Of a DNA stretch of 64,000 nt, positions 56,823 to 64,000 are shown one piece after another. Location of the stretch: positions 124,001 to 188,000 of the forward strand of contig JALLLT010000057.1 of assembly GCA_025266875.1 (NCBI GenBank), given 5' to 3'. Numbering within the stretch: position 1 is the first letter of the stretch; each line of letters opens with the position of its first letter. A program made the translations under genes and the position numbers. The stretch is from Fennellomyces sp. T-0311. Lineage: Eukaryota; Mucoromycota; Mucoromycetes; Mucorales; Lichtheimiaceae. The notes below the pieces were generated by a model. It ran no database searches and was not told the DNA's origin. It worked only from the letters and a program-made list of their open reading frames with translations.

Positions 56823-57767
56823 ATGACGAAACGCAAGTCGAGAAAAGGCTTGTCACTTGAAGAAAAGCGCAAGCGCATGGAAAACTACCTGCATGAAACC
56901 GTAGGTTGACAGCGAAATAAGGATTCACGCTAAGCACTCGTATAAAACAGAGCGACTTTTTCCAGTTGAAAGAGCTGGAGAAGATAGGCCCCAAGAAGGG
57001 TGTCGGTAAGAAGTGCGCACACCAACAGCTAAAAAGGTAACTGAATTATTTGGTTGCAAACAAGTTGCACAGTCGGTCAAAGACGTGATCCAGAGCTTGG
57101 TGGACGATGGATTGGTGATGACGGACAAGATTGCCACGTCCAACTATTACTGGTCGTACCCCGGGACAGCGGCCAATGCGGTGAGTGGGACAACTTTAAG
57201 CTTTCCAGCCGAGAACGCTGATCGGCAAACAGAAACGCAGAAAATTGGAGGAGCTGCAGGAGGCGGTTCAAGGCGAACGTGACAAAAAGCAGCAATTACA
57301 CAAGGCGATGGTAGAAGCGGGATCGGGCCGTGAACCTTCGGTAAGCTAAAAAAAAATTGGACAACAGCAAATGGGGTTCATGTTTGGGGTGGCATTGCAG
57401 AACGAACGCGACGATATGCTTCAGAAGCTCAAGCAGGAGCAAGAAGCGCAAAAGAAGCTCCTGACAGACCTGCAGCAATACTCGGATCCCGAAACTTATC
57501 GGATCAAAAGTATGGCGTTTGTTCCCCCTTATTCCTGCCCTTGTCTCACTGTTTCACAACAGAAAAAGCAACTGTCATTGCCAGAGACGCCGCGAACCGA
57601 TGGACAGGTAACAATGCGCATGCTGTTCCCTTTGCTCTGCTTTAATGCCTGGCCCTTTAGAGAATATCTGGACCTTGGAAAGCTACTGCGTCAACAAGTT
57701 CAACATGGATCGCCGCGACTTTGAAAAGTCGTTTGGAATCGACAGTGAGTTTGATACCTTGCCTTAG
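56823..57767 (+). CDS. MND1: Meiotic recombination protein Mnd1
   Basis: Partner of Hop2; the heterodimer helps Dmc1/Rad51 strand invasion in meiosis. Start ATG 56823 gives MTKRKSRKGLSLEEKRKRME followed by NYLHET, the family N-terminus. After introns come FFQLKELEKIGPKKGV and SVKDVIQSLVDDGLV with SNYYWSYPG (winged-helix DNA-binding domain), then a long coiled coil (RKLEELQEAVQGERDKKQQ and NERDDMLQKLKQEQEAQ) and the C-terminal CVNKFNMDRRDFEKSFGI ending at TAG 57767. Five or so introns, phase 1 at the GV|V junction (57006-57064). Size (about 210 residues) fits the family. It is 89 bp upstream of the NAPE-PLD-like gene on the same strand. Confidence 0.88.
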
Positions 57768-57856
57768 CCCCATCGTTTGTGTTTCTCTTCCATGTGACCT
57801 TTACTGTGTCTCTTGTTCCCCTCCTCTCTCTTTTCTCCCGTAACTTTTTTTCTTCC

Positions 57857-59561
57857 ATGGCTACCAACAATAAGCGTTTGTCATTTGCCAATTTCCCCAT
57901 TCCGTTCGACCACCCCTACACACTTCCGAGCTTGATCGTCGCTGTGGCCGCGTCATCGTTCGCGTACTATTACTTGCAAAGCACCCACAATGCAGAACTC
58001 ATTGAAGCTGTTCGTCTGAGAGATATAAACAAACGCCGTCAACTGAAAAAACCGGAAGATCGCTTTGCAAGTCTCAAAGTATGCTCTTCCTTTTACTATT
58101 TCACTATACACAACAGTCCCTGACAAGCAAGACGTAGGTTGAACGGCGATTCGTGAATCCATTTGGACAATGGCGCAATGTTGCCTGGTGGGAAACCGCT
58201 CTGTTTTGGATATGTCGTATCAAGGGCAACGGTGTGCCTAGAAACGAACAAGTAAGGCGGTTACTCGGAAACCACCCAATCAAAAATACTTACGGAAACC
58301 CCTCAGGAATTAAACAAGGCACTCCCGGTGGTAAGGCCATCATTCGACCTGATGTTTGCAAAATCCGAAAGCAACGTGTTGGCGGATTCATGGGTTCAGT
58401 TGGGAGAAGGCAAACGATCGGTTCCACCGGTGGCGTTCACTTGGCTCGGGTAAATTCTGACGGACGGTGACACAAAGAAGTGTGATATCTAAACTAGGAA
58501 ATCCGTTGCAGACAATCAACTTGTTTGATCCGAAGCGACAATTTAACCATACTGACCGACCCCGTGTTTACCGACTGCACCATCAACAACTATCTCGGAC
58601 CGAGACGCCTTAGACCCATTCCTTGTACTCTCGACGAAATCGCTTCCCATTTGGATATCGTGCTTGTCTCGCATGACCATTTTGACCATTTGGGTAAGCA
58701 AAGGATGAAATATGTGTGTGTGGCACCGTGTACTGAAACGAAACGATAGATGAAAGTGTGGTACGGAAATTGGGCAACTCAGTAACGTGGTACATTCCTC
58801 TTGGACTGAGGGATTGGTTTGTTCAGCGAGGCGTAGAGAATGTAAGACGGGATGGTATGTCAACTGTCATTGCTGACACTGTCGGGTTTTAGGCAGTCGA
58901 GTTGGATTGGTGGCAAGAGGTTCGACATGCCACTGATCTTGATACAACCATTGCATGTGTTCCCGCCATGGTGAGAAACCCCCCCCCTTGACCCTCAAAC
59001 ATGTTTGAAGGAACTAACATGTGGAAATCCCATTAGCACTGGAGTGGCTCACGAACTCTCTTTGATAAAAACTCAACATTGTGGTGCAGCTATGTCATCA
59101 AGACCAAATCCAACAACATATTCTTCTGGTAAAGCCGTCTGCAGGTCCTGCTGATGCTTTCGGTACTGACAAAAGGGGAAAATAGTGGTGACACAGGGTA
59201 TTCACCGGAATTATTTAAAGCAATTGGCGAGCGCTACGCACCATTTACGTTGGCAGCTATTCCCATTGGCAGTTTCAAACCTGAAATCTTGATGCAACAT
59301 CTGCATATGGGACCTGCGGATGCTGTCAGAGTGCATCACGATATTGGATGTCCAAGAATATCCATCGGTATTCATTGGGGAACCTTTATGATGTCTGATG
59401 AGCATTATATGGAACCGGCAAAGCAATTGCAAATTGCATGGAAGATGGTGGCTATTCAAAGGTTGGGTAAAGAAATCGACGACGAAGGGTCTTCGTCATC
59501 CTCCTCTCCTGATACGCGGTTTATCACTACCGCGATAGGCGAAACAGTCTGTTTGGACTAA
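57857..59561 (+). CDS. NAPE-PLD / Fmp30-like metallo-beta-lactamase hydrolase
   Basis: Member of the metallo-beta-lactamase fold family that includes N-acyl-phosphatidylethanolamine phospholipase D and yeast Fmp30 (mitochondrial, affects phospholipid balance). Start ATG 57857; an N-terminal hydrophobic helix (PSLIVAVAASSFAYYYL) suggests membrane anchoring. Core motifs: TWLG, TILTDPVF, the metal-binding VLVSHDHFDHL (near 58650-58694), SVTWYIPLGLRDWF, WWQEVRH, VPAMHWSGS, GDTGYSPELF (near 59187), and IGIHWGTFMMSDEHYMEPAKQ region. Stop at 59559-59561, followed by a short Ser-rich tail. About seven short introns (for example GTATGC..GACGTAG near 58078-58137). No lesions seen. Confidence 0.85.
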
Positions 59562-61487
59562 CTTAGAAAATTACACGCAATATCGTCCGGATATTCCATA
59601 GTTTATACCTTGCGCTTCCTTTTGTTCCCTGTACTATAGATTCAACTTCCCCATGTATCCTTATAAAATTTCCCCCCTTCCCATACACCTAATACCAATT
59701 ATCGTTTGATAGATCCCGTCATACTTTCCAAGTACTGCTCCTGCAGACAGAAATTGCTGCTGATTAGATGAAATCCAACTGAATGGTCAAACTCTCAATT
59801 TCAATCTTAATTTGAGACGAACGTTATCAGCAGTTAACACAAGGCCGGATCCGCCGTAAGCGAATTAAATACAGCAAAGAGTCGCTCAACGTCTAGGTTC
59901 ACATTACGTCCTCATATTGCAGAGTGAATTTCACAACTGAGGATCCTCGATTGTCACGTAGTTATAATTAGTCAATGATAACATGCATACATCGCTTTTG
60001 CGGCTTATTGCTAAGTACGCAATGCTAGCAATTTTCTATACTTAAAGAAAGATTCGCCGTATTCAATTTGCCTTTCTGTGAAATACGTAGGATTCTGAAT
60101 CACTGTTTTTACGATCTATTAATGTCTATAGATTTTCACCATGTTGCGATGGCTTTGAATTCACTTAATAAAGATAAAATTGTACATTTCTTTTTTGCAT
60201 GCAATCTATCACTAAGTACTGTTGCGCACTCATTAGGTTAAGTCCGATTGAGAGTGCTTCGATTGCGGCATGTGACTATAACAAAAAAAGGCGAAGGTCG
60301 TCTTGCTATAAAAAGAGACGATTACTATAAGCAGACTCGCGGTGGCATTTACCAAAATATATATCTCATGGTGATGTTTGATTTCCTTAACTACACCTTG
60401 TGGCGACACACATCCAGAGTTTGTGCAGTAAATATGGCGTAGCATGTACCCGTATGGAAATTCTTGGAATGTGCTACAAGGAGAGAAAAAAAAGAAAAGA
60501 TCTACTTTACCCTCCTCGTATAGAATAAAATAACTCAAAAACAACATTATCTGTGAGCAGAAAAAAATGTTGCAACTCAGGTAAACAAAGATCAGCGCAA
60601 ATTTCCACGTGCGCGGATGTACAGAAGAAGAACAAAAACTCCTTCTTTCATGCGAACCAAGTGATGGTCCAGAAAATTAGGGGGGAACGATGTTTGGATG
60701 TCAATTCCACCAGAATGGTATGTTTCAAATGATATATATTAGTATGACAAAAACATAACCAAGAACCGGGTAACTGTCGAGAACACAGCCCCTTCTTCAT
60801 ACGCTATAATTACTCTGAAACAAATACGCAATCCTATCAAGATCCTTCACCTGAAAATCAACGACGGCGAACCAATTGCTGGACAAACCATGTGTTGCTG
60901 AAATCAAAGAAGGATTCCAAGGAGAGTAGAATCTATAATTATATTCGGGGGATTATCAAAATTCGCGACAAGAATTATTGTACCTACTTCCCACTACTGA
61001 ATCTAATCCATCGCGTACTATATATTTTTTATACACCAATGGTTCTCGAAAAACTACATTCGATTTTGTAATAGTTTGCAAAGAAATAGTTTATTATCAC
61101 TTGCGCGCATTTTGTGAAACGTGGCTGGCGGAACACGAATGCACTTTATTGCTTACCGGGGGCGGAGCTGTCGTTGCTGATTCGTCGGAAATCCATGAAC
61201 GTCAAGAAGGTTACCATAATTCTCGTAGTTCCATTGTTGATCCGGTTTCCCATTGATAATGATAACAGGCAATAAAATGAATTCCTTTTGCATTACAAAA
61301 GGATCAAAGTGAAAGTTAATGAACAGAAAGCAAAAGAGGATGGCAAATTTATTTCTTTCTGAAAAGGCTGTTTGTTGTTTAATGGAGACAGAGTTTAGGA
61401 ACGGATTGTAAAAGTACACAAATAAAAGAGAGGTACACAAAGAGTAGAGAGAGATTGTGGGGGGGGTAAAAAGAAGGAGAAATAAAA
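59562..61487. other. Gene-free 1.9 kb
   Basis: AT-rich; frames at 60233-60547 and 60978-61440 lack motifs. The right end is the 3' UTR of the LysM gene. Confidence 0.4.
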
Positions 61488-63099
61488 TTAGATGTAGTTG
61501 ATGAGTTTGCAGCTACCACCTTCATAGACATCAACGTTCTCAACACCGTGCTCGCTGTTCAGGGATCGGTAGTTGCTCATAGTGTAAACGTAGAAATCAA
61601 TGTGCTTGCCAGAGAAACTCCATCCACGGTCATCAACCAAAAGACAGCCATTGTGCTTCTTGTTGGTACCAGGAAGCTCCCAGCCGTCCAATTGTGGCAC
61701 ATAGATCTTGGTACCACGGCCGATATCATTGGCGGCGGCAGTGATGAAGGGGCGCAGGGCAGTTCCGTACGAGGTCAAACCATAGGGATCTTCATTCTTG
61801 TCGACTTCCATGAAGCAGTTGTAGTTGGTGCATGAGCAAGCACCAAGGTTAACAACCTTGTTACCAAGGATACCAGTGCCTTCCATAACTAAAGCATCGG
61901 CATATTCAACAGAGGTTCTGCCAAGGGTCTTGCCTTCGCAAGACTTAATGTCAACTTGGCGACCGCCCAAGTTGTAATCTTCGGGTTGAGCAATCCAGTA
62001 GTAAGTCATGGGAACCTTGCTGTGAATTTGCTTGCGTTGTTCGGATGAAGAGGAGCTGTCTTCTTCCTCCTTTTCTTCCTTCTTGGGAGGCTCTTCGGCA
62101 GGCTTTTCAGTGGCTTCCCAGCCATCGTCACCTTCGTCTTCCTTTTGGTCGTCCTTGGCCTTGGCGGCGTAGTGGGTGGTCGATTGCTTGATCTTTTCAT
62201 CTTCGGCGGAAGAGGTCTCTTCCTTCTGTTCCTCGGCAGTGTAACCGCCACCTGGAATGCAAACGTCTTTGCCGGTGATCATGTTGGTGCAGCCGCTGTT
62301 GATCGATGGGTTGGCAGCTCGGAAAGCATCGCGGTCAATGCCATATTGCTTAGAGACGCTGGTGCAGGTGTCCGATGAAGTGACTGTGATGAAATGTTAA
62401 TGTTTGAATGGAATTGCACAAGATGGGCTTTTTTTTATCTTACCGGTGTGCTTGAAGGCGCAAGAGCTGGAAGATTCCTCTTTCTTGGGCTCCTCCTTGG
62501 GTTCTTCCTTCGGTGGAGGCTTCTTCTTTGCTCTTTCCTTCTTGGGATACTCCTTGAGGTCCTCACCGGCCTTGTGCTTGGATTCCTTGTGAGATTCCTT
62601 GTGGGACTGGTTCTCCTTGGAGACACAGTAGGTAGTGCCAGCCCACATGTTGGTGCAGCCACTGTTGATGGAGGGATTCAATTCCAAGTATTGGCTACGG
62701 GGAATTCCATAGTCCTTGGCGATCTGGGTGCAGGTCTCACCCTTGATAGCTAAATAAAGTGCAGTTAGCGATAATGAAATACAACAACCAAAAAAAATCG
62801 AAAGATAAAAATATACCTGTGTGAGTGATTGTGCATCCAGAGAGGGGACCACGCTTTCTGAGCGAAATGATCTTATCCTTCACATTGAAAGGAACCAATT
62901 CAAAGTCAGGTTCGGGATCATCGTCGCGAGCAAAGACCGAGACGTAGTTGGCGCTAGGAGTAACGGTACGGCCACCGCCATGAACAATTTCCAGATTGTT
63001 TCTCAAGCCGAAGGAAGGGAATGCATCGGCACTACCGCTGAGTGCGAGCATGGCGATAGCTGTCAAAGACAAGGATTTGAAGTACATCATTTTTCGCAA
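61488..63099 (-). CDS. Secreted two-LysM protein with C-terminal barrel-like domain
   Basis: Exons 63099-62817, 62749-62444, 62383-61488; introns GTATAT..TTTAG and GTAAGA..TCACAG, giving 494 residues. Signal peptide about 1-26 (LTAIAMLALSGSADA). Two LysM modules, about 92-137 (IKGETCTQIAKDYGIPRSQY, NPSINSGCTNMWAGTTYC) and 197-240 (SSDTCTSVSKQYGIDRDAF, NPSINSGCTNMITGKDVC), near-identical in the second half, joined by Lys/Glu/Ser-rich linkers. The C-terminal 180 residues (TYYWIAQPEDY, SYGTALRPFITAAANDIG, GTKIYVPQLDGW, NGCLLVDDRGWSFSGKHID) resemble 3D-domain/RlpA-type double-psi barrels, with Asp residues placed as in that fold. LysMs bind chitin or peptidoglycan, so it probably acts on or shields the cell wall. 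The enzymatic activity is inference. Confidence 0.85.
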
Positions 63100-63870
63100 T
63101 TGTTAAATCTCGTTCGTTCGTTCTTTTTTTTCTGGTTCTCAGCACCGGGCTGGTTTGGTTGATCAAGTAGGGAGAGGGAATGGGTAGCTAGGCTACAAAG
63201 AAAAGGGAATGGCCGGGGTCCGGTGTTGGCGAAAGAAAAAGAGTAAGAGAGAGCGGGTAGGAAAAGCGATACAAGACATGCAGGCCAGTATTTATATATG
63301 TTGGTGGAAAGGTCGGAGGCCGCTCAGCAAAAGCGTATATGAGGTTATCAAGTTCGGACTGGCGTGGTACCATTATTTCTTGTGTTTAGCTTCTGCGGAT
63401 TCCATCGTTTACACTGAAAAAAGGAAACCCAGCCCTGCAATATTCTCTGATGTCCTGACTTTTCTCATTTAGTGTGGCCCTGTACACATGGCTCGTTCGC
63501 TTCAAGCTTGCTGGTGTAACCATTTCATTAACAGCGGTCTCAGCCAGTTTAGTGCTCTGACGACCAATTTGTAAATAGCCAACTTCCGCACAATAAAGGC
63601 CTGCGTCGCACCAAATGCAACTGATTCTCTTCCTTCCCTTCCTTCCGCTGCATTTTATTTAATTGATGCGTATTGTCCAGGTTCCTTTTTGGCGTTTGCT
63701 TTCCTTGTTCTGCTAGAGATCAACCGGCCTGGCATTTCCGTCACCATGTCAAAACCCTGCAACTCCGCTGTGCCTGTGTTCCCTTGCCTTTTATTCCCTT
63801 ATGAGAGTGGAACAGTGAGCTGCATAAAAGTTCCACGTAAGCCGATCTATTAACATGAACTTTCCATCAG
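63100..63870. other. LysM gene promoter and Rab gene 5' region
   Basis: CT-rich leader of the LysM gene (63100-63200), then about 600 bp with no gene on its own. It must contain the first exon of the Rab gene, whose start codon I could not fix (candidates include ATG 63747 and 63854). Confidence 0.4.
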
Positions 63871-64000
63871 CGATTACCTCTTTAAGCTCTTGCTCGTCGG
63901 CGATTCAGGTGTTGGCAAATCCTGTCTGCTTATGCGATTCGTAGATGGCAAGTACCCTGACGTTAATTCAGGCTTTCCGCCTTCCACCGTCGGCGCAGAT
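63871..64000 (+). CDS. Rab-family small GTPase, partial (5' part)
   Basis: Exon starting after AG at 63869-63870 reads [20 protein letters not shown] then [20 protein letters not shown] and GAD at the window edge. GDSGVGKS is the P-loop that binds GTP/Mg, and the [20 protein letters not shown] style is that of Ypt1/Rab1/Sec4-type vesicle-traffic GTPases. The switch I region (usually YISTIGVDF) is longer here, with an insert [18 protein letters not shown], so it may be a more divergent Rab. The rest lies outside the window, and the first exon is unresolved. Confidence 0.8.

Noticed and set aside
1..64000. CRISPR arrays, rRNA and tRNA genes
   Set aside because: No regularly spaced identical repeats with unique spacers were seen, and no cloverleaf-compatible sequence with A/B-box words was found by eye; a dedicated tRNA scan would be decisive.

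Overview
The window looks like nuclear DNA of an early-diverging filamentous fungus, most likely Mucoromycota (Mucorales-type). It is AT-rich, its genes are split by short 50-75 nt GT..AG introns often starting GTACGT or GTAAGT, and it carries eukaryotic single-copy genes: 5-oxoprolinase, a WDR82/Swd2 COMPASS-type WD40 protein, glycine-cleavage H protein, meiotic Mnd1, an NAPE-PLD/Fmp30-like hydrolase, a DMT-type transporter and a Rab GTPase. The taxonomic call is inference from gene content and style; no marker settles the species.

Layout. 1-5 kb: a decayed Old Yellow Enzyme gene followed by an intact ten-exon cytochrome P450. 5.4-12.1 kb: the first block of a local TPR / F-box / leucine-rich-repeat (LRR) family, with two intact genes and one wreck. 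12-17 kb: mostly gene-poor, with a GC-rich short repeat and a decayed LRR paralog. 17-20.3 kb: an orphan 144-residue protein, a seven-exon multispanning transporter and an orphan acidic protein. 22.4-29.7 kb: conserved core genes in a compact divergent/convergent arrangement (5-oxoprolinase, GCSH, WDR82). 30-42 kb: three intact TPR/F-box/LRR genes, all on the minus strand, with decayed fragments between them. 43-47 kb: a transposon graveyard holding a 33-bp-TIR element with a small reverse-strand ORF, a Tc1/mariner wreck and a Mutator-like (MULE) wreck with a SWIM finger. 48.3-50.5 kb: a P450 pseudogene on the minus strand carrying a perfectly delimited 211-bp MITE. 52-56 kb: one more intact F-box gene and a shortened, F-box-less paralog. 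56.8-64 kb: Mnd1, the NAPE-PLD-like gene, a secreted two-LysM protein with a C-terminal barrel-like domain, and the first visible part of a Rab GTPase.

The main theme is the TPR / F-box / LRR expansion: six apparently intact genes and about five wrecks in 50 kb, in two subfamilies. All six intact genes share one phase-1 intron between the F-box half and the LRR half. F-box proteins are usually substrate receptors of SCF ubiquitin ligases. The pattern here (conserved N-terminal module, divergent LRR half, tandem copies, many pseudogenes, flanking transposons) suggests a fast birth-and-death receptor family, but its targets cannot be read from the sequence. The core genes between the blocks are unrelated housekeeping genes.
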